Positions 1 through 11,100 of a stretch of DNA of 64,000 nucleotides are shown here, one piece after another; the first letter of the stretch is position 1, and every line of letters starts with the position of its first letter. This DNA is from Pseudomonas sp. R84 (lineage in GTDB: Bacteria > Pseudomonadota > Gammaproteobacteria > Pseudomonadales > Pseudomonadaceae): positions 744,001 to 808,000 of the forward strand of contig NZ_CP019426.1 in NCBI RefSeq assembly GCF_009834515.1. Direction: 5' to 3'. A program made the position numbers and the translations under genes. The notes beneath the pieces were generated by a model, which was given only the letters and a program-made list of their open reading frames with translations, was not told where the DNA came from and did not search any database.

Positions 1-348
1 GGTTCTGTTCAGCTTTTTTCCGAATTCGGAATTCGGCTATCAAGGCTTTCGCCTGTTTGATGTCTTTCTTTTGAGTCGATTTGTCGCCGCCACCAAACAA
101 AATGATCAGACGTTTTCCTTCTTGTATCAGGTAGATCCGGTAACCTGGTCCCCAATTGATTTTGTATTCACCCAAGCCATCGAACATTTGATATTGGAAG
201 TATTGCCCAATTCCAACCTGACCATGGCATTTGAGACCTTCAGTGCCGCCTGCACGCTCAAAGTGGAGATCCACCGACCAAATGGGCTTGATTCGTCTTC
301 TTGTAGATATTCTTCGAGTGTGATCACGACTAGCCCTGAAGGTAACAA
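1..348 (-). pseudogene. RelE/HigB-like addiction-module toxin, frameshifted and cut by the window edge
   Basis: Read from 348 (TTG; there is no ATG between it and the upstream in-frame stop) the first part ends in LELGNTSNIK near base 185. The original frame then soon meets a stop at 127. Shifting by one base at about 185 restores the family continuation FDGLGEYKINWGPGYRIYL, then a GGGDKSTQKKDI segment that runs off the left edge with no stop. This matches the end of RelE/HigB addiction-module killer proteins, where NIKWFDGLGEY is usual, so one G (C on the plus strand) appears to be missing. The toxin is therefore probably dead, or the base is a sequencing error. A partner antitoxin would lie left of base 1 and cannot be seen. 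The family call is good; the inactivation is read directly from the sequence. Confidence 0.65.
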
Positions 349-383
349 ATAGGTTACTTATCATGCAAGCTGTGGATCTTGCC

Positions 384-1109
384 TTATGAGGTGAACTCCG
401 CCAACGCAGCAAGTGTTTCTGGAAGCGACAGAAGCTCGCGATCAACCTCTGGCAACCCCGGCCGCTTCAACACCAGCACCGGCACCCCACGCTCGCGCGC
501 CACTTCCAGCTTCGGCTCGGTGGCGGTGCTGCCGCTGTTCTTGCTGATCAACACATCAATCTGCCGCCGCTCGAACAGCGCTCGCTCATCCTCCAGCAGA
601 AACGGCCCGCGTGCGCCGATCACTTCGCAGCGTTCGTTGCCGGGGTAGACGTCGAGCGCGCGCAGGGTCCAGAACTGTTCCGCAGGGATCTCATCGAGGT
701 GTTGCAGCGGTTCACGGCCGAGGGTGAACAGTGGACGGCGGAAAGGCTTGAGGGCAGCGATCAGCTCGGCCCAGTCGCTGACTTCACGCCAATCATCACC
801 GGGCTGCGGCTGCCATGCCGGGCGGCGCAAAGCCCAGCAGGGGATGTCGGTCAGTCGCGCGGCGGTCGCGGCGTTCTGGCTGATCTGTGCGGCATAGGGA
901 TGCGTGGCGTCGAGCAACAGCTCGATGCCTGCGTCACGAATGAATTGCGCCAGACCCTCAGCGCCACCGTAACCACCGACGCGGACCTGACAGGTCAGAT
1001 CCGTCGGCACCCGACCAACACCGGCGAGGCTGTAGATATGTTCTGGCCCAAGCGTGCGGGCAATCGCCAGTGCCTCAGTGACGCCGCCGAGCAGCAAAAT
1101 CCGCTTCAT
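384..1109 (-). CDS. cobK: Precorrin-6A reductase CobK
   Basis: 241-residue protein of the CobK/CbiJ family, which reduces the corrin macrocycle precorrin-6A with NADPH in cobalamin synthesis in the cytoplasm. It starts [18 protein letters not shown], a nucleotide-binding-like opening with the GGVTEA motif, and carries [13 protein letters not shown], a family signature. Length is normal (about 240-260). Its ATG overlaps the cbiD stop by four bases (ATGA at 1106-1109), so it is translationally coupled as the last gene of cobL-cbiD-cobK. No terminator is obvious between it and the toxin remnant downstream. Confidence 0.93.
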   Translation of the reverse strand: MKRILLLGGVTEALAIARTLGPEHIYSLAGVGRVPTDLTCQVRVGGYGGAEGLAQFIRDAGIELLLDATHPYAAQISQNAATAARLTDIPCWALRRPAWQPQPGDDWREVSDWAELIAALKPFRRPLFTLGREPLQHLDEIPAEQFWTLRALDVYPGNERCEVIGARGPFLLEDERALFERRQIDVLISKNSGSTATEPKLEVARERGVPVLVLKRPGLPEVDRELLSLPETLAALAEFTS

Positions 1110-2203
1110 GCAAAACCTCCGGCATGCCCGACAATCCCGCCCTGACGATCAATTGCAAACACCTCGACCTGCACCTGCGCGGGCACCACGCTGCGAGCGA
1201 AATTCAAGGCATGGCGGCAGACCTCATCACCGAGGCCAACCCCCGCCGCACTGGCCATGGCCAGCGCCTGCTGACTGGTATTGGCCTCACGAATGCCTTG
1301 CTGCAATGCCTCGTCGGCGCCAATCGCCGCGGCCCAGTCAGCCAGTTGCGGCAGGTCGATGCTCGAATGCCGCGAGTGCAGGTCCATGTGCCCGGCGGCC
1401 AGTTTGCTGATCTTGCCGAAGCCGCCGCACAGGCTGAGTTTATCCACAGGCACTTTGCGCAGATGCTTGAGCACCGCGCCGACGAAGTCGCCCATTTCGA
1501 TCAGGGCGATTTCCGGCAGGTTGTAGACCCGGCGCATGGTGTCTTCGCTGGCATTGCCGGTGCACGCGGCGATGTGCAGATAACCATTGGTTTTCGCCAC
1601 ATCGATGCCTTGATGGATCGAGGCGATGTAAGCCGCGCAGGAAAATGGCCGGACGATGCCGCTGGTGCCGAGGATCGACAAACCGCCAAGAATGCCCAGC
1701 CGTGGATTCATGGTTTTCAGCGCCAGCGCTTCGCCGCCCTCGACGTTGACCGTGACGTCGAAGCCGCCGGCATAACCGGTTTCGGTGGCAAGCAGTGTCA
1801 GGTGATCACTGATCATCTTGCGTGGCACCGGGTTGATTGCCGGCTCGCCGACACCCAGCACCAGTCCCGGCCGCGTTACGGTGCCCACGCCGGCGCCGGC
1901 ATTGAAACGAATCCCCGGTTCACTCAAAAGCCGAACCCGCGAATAAAGCAGCGCACCGTGGGTCACGTCCGGATCGTCGCCGGCATCCTTGATCGTCCCG
2001 GCCTCGGCGCCGTCATCGGTCAAGCGACAGAATTCCAGGCGCATCTGCACCTGCTTGCCTTTGGGCAACACGATCTGCACCGCATCGGCTGAAACCCCGC
2101 CGAGCAACAGGCGCGCGGCGGCAAGGCTGGTGGCGGTGGCGCAGCTGCCAGTGGTCAGGCCGCTACGCAGCGGCGCGGGTTGTTCGGCGGTTTCGTCACG
2201 CAT
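1106..2203 (-). CDS. cbiD: Cobalt-precorrin-5B C1-methyltransferase CbiD
   Basis: 365-residue CbiD, which methylates C1 of the corrin ring. The start is set at 2203 ([20 protein letters not shown]) and not at the longer upstream reading, because 2203 gives the usual N-terminus and an eight-base overlap with the cobL stop (2196-2203), typical of this tightly packed operon. The [11 protein letters not shown] motif near residue 13 is the family hallmark. CbiD belongs to the anaerobic route, yet every neighbour here is an aerobic-route enzyme (CobG, CobH, CobI, CobJ, CobK, CobL). In pseudomonads CbiD stands in for CobF, so this is expected for the genus but biochemically mixed. Confidence 0.93.
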   Translation of the reverse strand: MRDETAEQPAPLRSGLTTGSCATATSLAAARLLLGGVSADAVQIVLPKGKQVQMRLEFCRLTDDGAEAGTIKDAGDDPDVTHGALLYSRVRLLSEPGIRFNAGAGVGTVTRPGLVLGVGEPAINPVPRKMISDHLTLLATETGYAGGFDVTVNVEGGEALALKTMNPRLGILGGLSILGTSGIVRPFSCAAYIASIHQGIDVAKTNGYLHIAACTGNASEDTMRRVYNLPEIALIEMGDFVGAVLKHLRKVPVDKLSLCGGFGKISKLAAGHMDLHSRHSSIDLPQLADWAAAIGADEALQQGIREANTSQQALAMASAAGVGLGDEVCRHALNFARSVVPAQVQVEVFAIDRQGGIVGHAGGFA

Positions 2204-3407
2204 CGAGGGGTTTGACCAGATCGAGAAGGGTGATCGGCAACGCCTGACGCCAAGTGTCGAACTCGCCGAGCGGTTGCGCCTGGGCGACATGGATGCGCGT
2301 CAGCTCGCCTCCGTAACGTTCGCGCCAGCTCATCAGGGTGACTTCGCTTTGCAGGGTCACCGCGTTGGCGACCAGTCGGCCACCGGGTTTGAGGTATTCC
2401 CAGCAAGTTTCGAAGACTCCTTCACGGGTCACGCCGCCGCCAATGAAAATCGCGTCCGGGCGCTCCAGTCCGGCCAATGCCTGCGGAGCCTTGCCGCGAA
2501 TCAGCTGCAGGCCGGGTACGCCCAGTGCATCGCGGTTGTGCTCGATCAATTGCTGACGGCCATCATCGGCCTCGATGGCCAAGGCGCGGCAACTCGGGTG
2601 CGCGCGCATCCACTCGATGCCGATCGAACCGCTGCCGGCGCCGACATCCCAGAGCAGTTCGCCGGGTGTCGGGGCGAGACGCGCGAGGGTGATGGCGCGC
2701 ACGTCGCGCTTGGTCAGTTGGCCGTCATGCTGGAACGCTGAGTCTGGCAATCCAGCAAGGCGTGACAGGCGCGGGGTATTGGCATTGGCCAGACATTCGA
2801 CGGCGATGACATTGAGGTCGGCTATCGGCGTGTCACTCCAGGCGTTGGCGCTGCTGTCGATGCGCCGCTCGGTGTCACCGCCCAGATGCTCGAGAACGGT
2901 AAAACGACTCGAGCCAAAGCCGCGCTCGCGGAGCAATTGCGCAACAGCCGTCGGGCTCTGACCGTCGTTGCTCAGCAACAACAGCCGCACACCGCTGAAC
3001 AGTTGTGCATTGAGTGCCGCCAGTGGCCGGGCCACTAGCGACAGCGTCACCACATCCTGCAACGGCCAGCCGAGGCGGGCAGCGGCCAGTGAACAGGACG
3101 ACGGCGCGGGCACAATCAGCATCTCCTCGCTCGGCACCTGGCGGGCGAGGCTGGCACCGACGCCGTAGAACATCGGGTCACCGCTGGCCAGCACGCAGAC
3201 CGCATCGCCACGCTGCTCAAGCACCGGTGCGAGGGAAAACGGGCTGGGCCACAATTGCCGTTCGCCACGAATACACACCGGCAGCAGGTCCAGTTGACGC
3301 TGGCCACCGACGATCCGCGAGGCGCTCAGCAGGGCACGCCGGGCATTTTTGCCCAGGCCCTTGAAGCCGTCTTCACCGATTCCCACTACCGTCAGCCAGG
3401 GTGACAT
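2196..3407 (-). CDS. cobL: Precorrin-6Y C5,15-methyltransferase (decarboxylating) CobL
   Basis: 403 residues, a CbiE-CbiT fusion. The N-terminal half (about 1-200) starts [17 protein letters not shown] and has the tetrapyrrole methylase pattern ([12 protein letters not shown]). The C-terminal half (about 210-403) has the SAM-binding motif [15 protein letters not shown] of CbiT. The enzyme methylates C5 and C15 and removes the acetate side chain carboxyl at C12. The ATG at 3407 has an AGAGG ribosome site about eight bases upstream. It is the first gene of the minus-strand cobL-cbiD-cobK operon and is divergent from cobG. Confidence 0.95.
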   Translation of the reverse strand: MSPWLTVVGIGEDGFKGLGKNARRALLSASRIVGGQRQLDLLPVCIRGERQLWPSPFSLAPVLEQRGDAVCVLASGDPMFYGVGASLARQVPSEEMLIVPAPSSCSLAAARLGWPLQDVVTLSLVARPLAALNAQLFSGVRLLLLSNDGQSPTAVAQLLRERGFGSSRFTVLEHLGGDTERRIDSSANAWSDTPIADLNVIAVECLANANTPRLSRLAGLPDSAFQHDGQLTKRDVRAITLARLAPTPGELLWDVGAGSGSIGIEWMRAHPSCRALAIEADDGRQQLIEHNRDALGVPGLQLIRGKAPQALAGLERPDAIFIGGGVTREGVFETCWEYLKPGGRLVANAVTLQSEVTLMSWRERYGGELTRIHVAQAQPLGEFDTWRQALPITLLDLVKPLDA

Positions 3408-3539
3408 CTATATTCCTCTAAACACGCCGTTCCGACGGGCAGACTTTTCATGCCAGCGGACAAAGCAGGCATAATACCGCGCCTTCGCCCGTGAAGCGCC
3501 TTTCCCACGCAGCCGGTCAGCCCCTTGAACGAACGCCCG
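3408..3539. promoter_or_regulatory. Divergent cobL / cobG intergenic region with promoter candidate
   Basis: The 132 bases between the two cob operons must hold both promoters. On the minus strand TATTAT (plus-strand ATAATA at 3471-3476) is a candidate -10 box for cobL; no convincing -35 box is seen. I looked for a cobalamin riboswitch and saw no B12 box on either strand. This is a weak prediction. Confidence 0.3.
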
Positions 3540-4835
3540 ATGTCCACCGCTTTACGCCCCTCGGCCTGCCCGGGGTTGCTGCGTATCGTCCAGGCACTGG
3601 ACGGCGGCATCTGCCGGATCAAGCTCAATGGCGGTTCGATCAGCGCCGATCAGGCCGACGCGGTGGCCGATGCTGCCGAACAGTTCGGCGGGGCTATCGA
3701 GGCGACCAACCGCGCCAATCTGCAAATCCGTGGGATCGGCCAGCAATCTGCAGCGCTGATCGAGCGTTTGCTCGCCGCCGGCCTCGGCCCGCGCACGGCG
3801 GCCGGTGACGATGTGCGCAATCTGATGCTCAGCCCCGCTGCCGGGATCGACCGGCAGATGCACTTCGATACTCGGCCTCTCGCCGAACAGATACTCGACA
3901 CGCTGCAAAGCCATCCACGTTTCCACGAGTTGAGCGCCAAGTTCGCTGTGCTACTGGATGGCGGGGAAACCTTGGCGATGCTCGAACATCCCCACGACCT
4001 GTGGTTGTCGGCGTTCGAGCGTGACGGTGAAACCTTGCTGGCGTTCGGTCTGGCCGGATGCCCAACGGATCGTGCACTGGGCGCGGTGTTGCCGGGGCAC
4101 GGCCATGCACTTGTGGTGGCGGTACTGGAATTGTTTCTTGAGTTGGCGCGCCCCGAGCAAACGCGCATGCGCCATTTGCTCGACGAGTTGCCGCTCTCGG
4201 CGTTTATCGGGCAACTGAGCACGCGCTTGCCGATCAAGCTGATCAGCCATTGGCAGCGCGCGGCTGTTGCGAACGATCTGCACATCGGCGCTCATCCGCA
4301 AAATACCTCGGGGCGGGTGTACATCGGTGCAGTGCCGGCGCTGGGCCGTCTCGATCCGGCGATGCTGCGCGGGGCTGCGCAACTAGCCCGCCAGTTCGGC
4401 AATGGCAGCTTGCGTTTCACACCTTGGCAAAGCCTGCTGTTGCCGGATGTCAAAGCAAGCGATGCGGCTCAAGTGATCGAGGGTCTTGAGCAACTGAACC
4501 TGCTGACCCGCGCTGCCGAACCCCTTGCACGCCTGATCGCCTGCACCGGTTCCAATGGCTGCGGCAAAGGCCTGGCCGACACCAAGCAGGACGCCCGCCA
4601 TCTGGCGACGTTGCTGCCTTCTGCCCTCAACATCCACCTCAGTGGCTGCACGCGCTCGTGCGCCGCCGCCCACTGTGCCCCGGTGACGTTGCTGGCCGTC
4701 AATCCCGGTCATTACGACCTCTATTTTCGCGATGCGACGTTGCCGGGTTTCGGCGCGTTGCACGCACGCAACCTTACTATTGAAGCGGTCGCGACCCTGC
4801 TCGCCACCCGCTCTCGGAGCCCCCTTGATGCTTGA
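3540..4835 (+). CDS. cobG: Precorrin-3B synthase CobG
   Basis: 431 residues, a relative of sulfite/nitrite reductases that oxidises precorrin-3A with O2 in the aerobic cobalamin pathway. The start at 3540 (ATG, MSTALRPSACPGLLR) is preferred to the in-frame TTG at 3525. Two ferredoxin-like half domains are followed by the four cysteines that bind the 4Fe-4S cluster: C335 and C341 (CTGSNGC), then C370 and C374 (SGCTRSC). Length is typical. Its stop overlaps the cobH start by eight bases (4828-4835). First gene of the plus-strand operon cobG-cobH-cobI-cobJ. Its presence marks the oxygen-dependent route. Confidence 0.93.
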   Translation: MSTALRPSACPGLLRIVQALDGGICRIKLNGGSISADQADAVADAAEQFGGAIEATNRANLQIRGIGQQSAALIERLLAAGLGPRTAAGDDVRNLMLSPAAGIDRQMHFDTRPLAEQILDTLQSHPRFHELSAKFAVLLDGGETLAMLEHPHDLWLSAFERDGETLLAFGLAGCPTDRALGAVLPGHGHALVVAVLELFLELARPEQTRMRHLLDELPLSAFIGQLSTRLPIKLISHWQRAAVANDLHIGAHPQNTSGRVYIGAVPALGRLDPAMLRGAAQLARQFGNGSLRFTPWQSLLLPDVKASDAAQVIEGLEQLNLLTRAAEPLARLIACTGSNGCGKGLADTKQDARHLATLLPSALNIHLSGCTRSCAAAHCAPVTLLAVNPGHYDLYFRDATLPGFGALHARNLTIEAVATLLATRSRSPLDA

Positions 4836-5454
4836 TTACATCCGCGACGGTCAGGAGATTTATCGCAACTCCTTCGCGATCATTCGCCGCGAGGCCAATC
4901 TGGCGCGCATCCCGGCCGATCTGGAAAAACTCGCGGTGCGGGTGATCCACGCCTGCGGCATGGTCGAGGCCATTGACGGTCTGCAATTCTCCGAAGGCGC
5001 GGGCAAGGCCGGGCGCGATGCGCTGGCCGCCGGTGCACCGATCCTGTGTGATGCGCGCATGGTCTCCGAAGGTGTGACCCGTGCGCGCCTGCCGGCCAAC
5101 AACGAAGTGATCTGCACCTTGCGTGACGAGAGTGTGCCTGCGCTTGCCCGTGAACTGTGCAACACCCGTTCCGCTGCCGCGCTGGAGCTGTGGCGTCCGC
5201 ATCTGGAAGGCAGCGTCGTGGTAATCGGCAACGCGCCGACCGCACTGTTTTATCTCTTGGAAATGCTCGACGCCGGCGCACCGAAACCGGCGCTGATTTT
5301 GGGCTTCCCGGTCGGCTTCGTCGGTGCTGCGGAATCGAAAGCCGCGCTGGCCGCCGACAGCCGTGGCGTACCGTTTGTGATCATGCAGGGCCGCCTCGGT
5401 GGCAGCGCCATGGCCGCCGCTGCCGTTAACGCTCTCGCCACGGAGATCGAATGA
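4828..5454 (+). CDS. cobH: Precorrin-8X methylmutase CobH
   Basis: 208 residues. The enzyme moves a methyl group from C11 to C12 to make hydrogenobyrinate. The start at 4828 ([20 protein letters not shown]) gives the standard N-terminus and overlaps cobG by eight bases; the longer in-frame upstream reading lies inside cobG. The histidine in VIHACGM is the expected acid/base residue of the family, and the protein closes with the usual [14 protein letters not shown] and [13 protein letters not shown] motifs. The end overlaps the cobI start (ATGA at 5451-5454). Confidence 0.94.
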   Translation: MLDYIRDGQEIYRNSFAIIRREANLARIPADLEKLAVRVIHACGMVEAIDGLQFSEGAGKAGRDALAAGAPILCDARMVSEGVTRARLPANNEVICTLRDESVPALARELCNTRSAAALELWRPHLEGSVVVIGNAPTALFYLLEMLDAGAPKPALILGFPVGFVGAAESKAALAADSRGVPFVIMQGRLGGSAMAAAAVNALATEIE

Positions 5455-6185
5455 TGCAGGCTCAAGGACGTTTGATTGGCCTGGGCGTCGGCCCGGGGGA
5501 TCCGGAGCTGATTACCGTCAAGGCCCTGCGTTTGCTGCGCGAGTCGCCGGTGGTGGCGTACTTCGTCGCCAAGGGCAAAAAGGGCAACGCGTTCGGCATC
5601 ATCGAAGCCCATTTGCAGCAAGCGCAAAACCTGCTGCCGCTGGTCTACCCGGTGACCACCGAAGCACTGCCGGCGCCGCTTTCCTATGAGCAAGTCATCA
5701 GCGACTTCTACGATGAAGCTGCCGAGACGGTCGCGGCGCATCTGGATGCCGGTCGCGATGTCGCGGTGATCTGTGAAGGTGATCCGTTCTTCTACGGTTC
5801 CTACATGTACCTGCACGATCGCCTCGCCACTCGTTATGAAGCCCAAGTGGTGCCGGGCGTGTGCTCGATGCTGGGTGGCGCTTCGGTGCTCGGCGCGCCG
5901 CTGGTGTATCGCAATCAGAGCCTGTCGGTGCTCTCGGGCGTGTTGCCCCATGAAGAGTTGAAGCGGCGTCTGGCCGATGCCGACGCGGCGGTGATCATGA
6001 AGCTGGGGCGCAATTTCCCCAAAGTGCGTCAGGTCCTCGAAGAACTGGGTCTGGCCGAACGCGCGCTGTATGTCGAGCGTGCGACCATGGCCAATCAGAA
6101 GATCGTGCCGATGGATCAGGTCGAGCCGATGTCGTCGCCGTACTTCTCGCTGATCATTGTGCCGGGCGAACGGTGGCAAGGCTGA
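5451..6185 (+). CDS. cobI: Precorrin-2 C20-methyltransferase CobI
   Basis: 244 residues of the tetrapyrrole methylase family. It starts [20 protein letters not shown] with the SAM/tetrapyrrole pocket GVGPGDPEL, followed by [16 protein letters not shown] and [13 protein letters not shown], all usual for CobI/CbiL. It adds the C20 methyl group to precorrin-2. The start overlaps cobH by four bases, and its TGA shares one base with the cobJ ATG (TGATG at 6183-6187), indicating translational coupling. Confidence 0.94.
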   Translation: MMQAQGRLIGLGVGPGDPELITVKALRLLRESPVVAYFVAKGKKGNAFGIIEAHLQQAQNLLPLVYPVTTEALPAPLSYEQVISDFYDEAAETVAAHLDAGRDVAVICEGDPFFYGSYMYLHDRLATRYEAQVVPGVCSMLGGASVLGAPLVYRNQSLSVLSGVLPHEELKRRLADADAAVIMKLGRNFPKVRQVLEELGLAERALYVERATMANQKIVPMDQVEPMSSPYFSLIIVPGERWQG

Positions 6186-7885
6186 TGACTCAATCTACGC
6201 CAGCCATCGTCATTCTCGGTCAGGGTAGCCTGGCCACCGCACGGCGCATTCAGCAGGTCTATCCGGCGGCGCAGATCCACGGCCTCGCCGGGCGCGTCGA
6301 AGGCGCCGATTGCACCTATCAGGAATTCGGCGTGACCCTGCGCGCGCTGTATCAGCAGGACACACCGATCATTGCCCTGTGCGCGGCCGGCATCGTCATC
6401 CGCACGCTGGCGCCGCTGTTGCTGGAGAAGGGCGCCGAGCCTGCGGTGCTCGCCGTGGCCGAAGACGGCAGCGCCGTGGTGCCGCTGTTGGGTGGCCTCG
6501 GCGGGGTGAATGTCATGGCGCGAGAGATTGCAGCCTCGTTGCAGGTTGCAGCAGCGATCACCACCAGCGGCGAGTTGCGTTTTGGCACGTGCCTGCTCAA
6601 CCCTCCGAGCGGTTACGCCCTGGGCGATCTGGAACTTGGCAAGCGTTTTGTCTCCGACCTGTTGGCCGGTCACAGCGTGCGCATCGAAGGCGCGGCGCCG
6701 TGGCTGGATCAGGCGCAGTTGCCGGAAGATCCGCAGGCGCAGCGCTCGATTCATGTCGGCAGTGCCGCGCGTGAGGCGAGTGCCAATGAGTTACTGATCT
6801 ATCCACGCAGTGTGGCGGTGGCGGTGAGTGCCGAAACAGCGGACCTGGCGGGTGCCGTTCGCAGCGCGTTGCAGCAGGCGAAGATCGCCGTGCAGTCGCT
6901 GGGCTGTCTGCTGGCCAGCGCGACGCAAATGGCTTCGCCATTTTTGCGTGAAGCGGCGCTCGAGTTGGGTGTGCCGCTGCGCTTTGTCGCGGCACAAAGC
7001 AACCTCGAAACCCTGGCGCGTGTCGCAGTGCCTGCGGCAACTGTCCTGACTGGCCACAGCATGGCAATCGCGGTCGCCGAGCAGCCTTTGGATGTTTCGA
7101 ACATCGGCCGGCCACGCGGACGTCTCGCCGTAATCGGCCTTGGCCCCGGCGCTGCCGAACTGATGGTGCCAGCGGTGAAGGCCGAACTGTCCCGCGCCAC
7201 CGATGTGCTCGGTTACGAAACCTACGTACGCATGGCCGGGCCGTTTCGCGACGATCAAGTGCAGCACTGCACCGACAACCGCGAAGAAATGCAACGCGCC
7301 CGTCACGCCTTCAGACTGGCCGCCGAGGGGCGCTCGGTGATCGTTGTGTCCTCGGGCGATCCGGGTGTATTCGCCATGGCGGCGGCAGTGCTTGAAGCCT
7401 TGCACGAGTCGGCCGATCCGGCGTGGCATAGCGTCGATCTGGAAATCCTTCCGGGCGTTTCCGCTTCGCTGGCCACCGCCGCGCAGGCCGGTGCGCCACT
7501 GGGCCATGACTTCTGCGTGATGTCGCTGTCGGACAACCTCAAACCCTGGTCGATCATCGAAAAGCGTCTGGATCTGGCCGCCGAAGCAGATCTGGCCTTG
7601 GCGTTCTACAACCCGATCTCCCGTGCGCGTCCGTGGCAGCTGGGCCGGGCGCTGGAAATCGTTGCGCAGCATCGCGCACCTGAAACGCCAGTGGTGTTAG
7701 GGCGCGACATCGGTCGTCCGGGTCAGACTCTGCGTACCACGACCCTGGGCGCGTTGACCCCGGAGCAAGTGGATATGCGCACCATGGTGTTGGTTGGTTC
7801 TTCGACAACTTGCACGTTTCCACGGGCAACCGGTGGCGATTGGGTCTACACACCGCGCTGGTATGGTGAAAAACCTGTGGTTTGA
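6185..7885 (+). CDS. cobJ: Precorrin-3B C17-methyltransferase CobJ fused to CbiG/CobE-like domains
   Basis: 566 residues, about twice the length of a plain CobJ. From about 10 to 190 it resembles the N-terminal part of CbiG (ALCAAGIVIRTLAPLL, VVPLLGGLGGVN, TTSGELRFG). From about 195 to 305 it looks like CobE/CbiG C-terminal domain (GCLLASATQMASPFLREAAL). From about 310 on it is CobJ (RLAVIGLGPGAAELMVP, VSSGDPGVFAMAAAV, ILPGVSASLATAA). CobJ methylates C17 and contracts the ring. The ATG at 6185 is preferred to the GTG at 6173 because it gives a one-base overlap with cobI. This fusion is known in pseudomonads. Why an aerobic pathway keeps the CbiG lactone-opening domain is unclear. Confidence 0.9.
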   Translation: MTQSTPAIVILGQGSLATARRIQQVYPAAQIHGLAGRVEGADCTYQEFGVTLRALYQQDTPIIALCAAGIVIRTLAPLLLEKGAEPAVLAVAEDGSAVVPLLGGLGGVNVMAREIAASLQVAAAITTSGELRFGTCLLNPPSGYALGDLELGKRFVSDLLAGHSVRIEGAAPWLDQAQLPEDPQAQRSIHVGSAAREASANELLIYPRSVAVAVSAETADLAGAVRSALQQAKIAVQSLGCLLASATQMASPFLREAALELGVPLRFVAAQSNLETLARVAVPAATVLTGHSMAIAVAEQPLDVSNIGRPRGRLAVIGLGPGAAELMVPAVKAELSRATDVLGYETYVRMAGPFRDDQVQHCTDNREEMQRARHAFRLAAEGRSVIVVSSGDPGVFAMAAAVLEALHESADPAWHSVDLEILPGVSASLATAAQAGAPLGHDFCVMSLSDNLKPWSIIEKRLDLAAEADLALAFYNPISRARPWQLGRALEIVAQHRAPETPVVLGRDIGRPGQTLRTTTLGALTPEQVDMRTMVLVGSSTTCTFPRATGGDWVYTPRWYGEKPVV

Positions 7886-8185
7886 GAAAGTCGTGTTGAG
7901 CGTCCTGCGAAGTTGTAAGCAACTGCTTTAGGCGTGATATCAGGTTAAAGATCCGGATTGAGTCATCCCGCTCGAACACAAGGCCGCCAATCTTCTGGAT
8001 TGGCGGCCTTGTGCGTTTGTACGCGGGTAAGAAAACAGGCAATTCATTGCCACATGGTTCAAGCGTAAACCTTGAGTGTTATTGGATGTTTCACCGGACA
8101 CCGCTTGAGTTTTTTGCGGTTTGAGTGGGGCGCTTCGGCTCAATAGTTTCGTGGTCAACGAAGCCGCTATTGAAGAAGTGTCACG
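7886..8185. other. Gap between cobJ and the first giant toxin gene
   Basis: 300 bases without a gene. It holds one strong hairpin (entered separately at 7977-8013) and a ribosome site (GAAGAAG at about 8172-8178) for the toxin gene. I see no clear promoter hexamers, tRNA or insertion-sequence ends. It forms the left border of the toxin locus. Confidence 0.6.
7977..8013 (+). terminator. Hairpin after the cob operon
   Basis: Perfect 16-base inverted repeat (CACAAGGCCGCCAATC and its complement) around a five-base loop TTCTG. Only a weak T-rich tail follows (CGTTTGT), so it may be a terminator of the cob operon or a stem-loop that separates it from the toxin genes. Confidence 0.55.
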
Positions 8186-11100
8186 ATGAAAACCAACCAG
8201 CCGTACGAAATCATGTCCGCCAAAGACTTCTCGCAGCTGCGGCGGGCGCTGAGCGCGTTTGCCGGCAGCGCTGAATACAAGGCGTTGCTGTCGCACTATG
8301 AACTTGCCAGACAAACCACTGATGACCCGCAGCGACTGCTGTTGATCAAGCTGTTTCAGGAGGCGCTGGAATCGTTGCTCCAACGCAGGGCTCTGCCCGT
8401 TTCCGAAGCCATCGGCCAGATCCGATCGGATCTCGTCAAGTCTGTCACCAGGCTGGAGGATACGCACGCCATGCTCCATGGCGAGGCCCGGCCCGTGGCG
8501 AAAATCATGCATTTTGTCTGGGTGGGCGGCAGTGAAATCGGGGGCAATCAGCGCGACTACATGAACATCTGGCGCCAGGTGCTGGAGCCGCAGGGTTACC
8601 GCTTCAACCTCTGGTACGACAGTGATGCATTGCTGGCCTTTGAAATGAACCGGGTGATTCTCGACAGCGCCAGAGCGGCGGCGATGGAAGCGGGCGGTGA
8701 CAAAGTCGACAAGGCCTTTCAGCTGTCGCAGATGATCGAAGACCGTGCACGGGTGCTCAAGCAGCAGATGTTTGCGCATCTCCAGCAACCGCAGTGGCTC
8801 GGTCGAGCCGACGAGGCGCGTATCGACTTGCTGGTCCGCGCTTACGGCAAGGATCGAGCGACGCTCGAAGCCTTTCGCCAACGCTGCCTGCAGACGCATC
8901 AGGCGATGGTTGGTGCGGACTTGCAGCTGCGTGATGTCAGCCACGAATTTGCCGGACACTTTCTGCAGGATGTCTACCAACGCGAAGTGGCCATGCGTGG
9001 CAACTTCGCAGCGGCGAGCGATGTGGTGCGGTTGCAGGCCGAGTACCTGGAGGGCGGCCGTTACAGCGACATGGATTACTTGCCACCGCTGGCGGACACG
9101 TTGGCAGGCGTCGATATATCCAGCGTCGGCGAAGAAGGCCGAATCGGCGTTTTGCAATTGCTGTTGAACCACAATGAAGCGCTGATGCCGGGACGCGACC
9201 GGCAACGCTATCTCGATCGCACCGACAAGATCCCCGCAGAACATCTCGAGGCATTGACAGCGTTTGCCCGTGAGCAACACCCGCTAAGCGAGATCTTTGT
9301 CGCACCACAAGATCGCGCGGTGCCACGGGACGCGCTTCGTCTGGGAACGGCCTATGGCTTGCCGGACTGGGGCGAAATGAATGCGCACATGCTCGCCCAT
9401 CCCGGCAGTGCCATGACCCTGGCGTACATGCAGATGATCCGCCTCAATTATGACTGCCTGCTGGAAGCGGAGCGCCGGGCGGCGGTCGCCGGCATGGACC
9501 CGGCGGACCAGACGCGGATGTTTGATGTGGTCGAAAATGTGGTCAATGCGGCTCAGGCGCAGGGCAAGCCGCCTGAAGCACAGAGCGATGTGTTCCGCTC
9601 CAGGTTGATCGACGCGATTTTTACCTATTACCGCGATGGCATTCGCCTTGAAGCGCGCGGCACCATCACCTTGACCGGCCCAGGGGCCGCCGCGGCCGCG
9701 CTGCTCAAATACATAGAACAACACTTGCAACCCGATCGACAGGTGCAGATTCGTCAACGCTTGAAGTTGTTGGAGGGCTACAACACCCACACCGAGGAAG
9801 AGATGATCTCCGGCTGGACCGTCGACGGTAAGGCCGAGCAATGGTTACTCGAAGAGCGGGAGAAGTGGCGAACCGGCAAACTCAAGTCGCGCTACGCCGG
9901 CCAGTTGGCAGATCTGTTGAAACCGCACACGCTGACCTTCAAACAGGGCTGGCCGGTCATTGAAAGCAAGCCGGTGTTGCTGACCCCGGTATTGCAGCAA
10001 TTGATGGACGATCTGGGCGAGCCGTTCATGCGCGCGATGAGGGAGAAGTTGAGCGGCGAGATTACGTTCAATTCAGCCATCTCCATCAGTATCGACAACC
10101 GTGAGCAGATACGCGCGCAAACCGTTAGTGAGATTCCGTTTTCCCATGGCGCCGAGGCCACTGGCAACCTCAACGAGTTGTTCACTCTCGTCGACCATGG
10201 CTCGTTGGTGGTTGAACAACTCAGCCCCCTGCAGCGCGTGATCCTCGGCGCAATGTTTGGCGCGAAGAGTCTCGATGCTGCCGGGTTTGCCCCTGCCTGG
10301 CAGAGCATCATGGACGTTGCTCGGGAAACCTCCGAAGGCGGATTGTTCGCCCGATACCACGCCATCGAAAAGGCACTGATTGAGCACGCGTCGCCGGCCT
10401 TCGAGGCCGGTCTCGCCGTTGTGAACATCCACGGCACGCACACGGCGCGCGAACTCAAGGCGCTGGCGATGAGCGCACCGCTGACGTTGAAACACTGGGG
10501 CGAGGGCATCGGACAGATCAATCGCACGGCACAACGTGAATATCACACGCACATTTTCAAGCGTAGTGGACAGGTGCGCGATGCGTTCTTCCAGGCCGGA
10601 GCCGTCTCCGTCAGACAGTTGCCGCAGGATCTGTTGCTGCGCACCCCGGGCGATCCGGGACGTCGTTGCTATCCGCTCGCGCTGTTGATGGGCGCCGCCG
10701 TGGCGGCTGGCGGGTTGGCCGAGCGTGCACTGATCGGACGTGTGGCCAACGCCAGCCTGAGACCGGAAGACGTTGATTCGCGGGCATTGCTCAGTGCGCT
10801 GGATGAACTGCGCGAGGTGCCCGAGCGTGCGATCGGACAGGCTCGCGGCCGGCAAAGCCTCGACAGTGTGATGCAGACACTGGAAGCGAAAACCGCCCCC
10901 GGCGTCCTGCTGCTCGATACAGGCAATCACGCTTTGCTGGTGGCCAAAGTGCAAGTGGATGAGCAAACGCTCTATCGCTTTTATGACCCCAATTTTGCGA
11001 TTTACGGGTTTACCGGATATGCGCAATTGAAGGAGGCCGTGGAGCGTTACTTGCGCGACGACACTTTGGCCAGGTTGTACGGCTTGGCTGACATCGGTTC

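Noticed and set aside
3408..3539. Cobalamin riboswitch between the cob operons
   Set aside because: No B12 box or fitting stem pattern on either strand.
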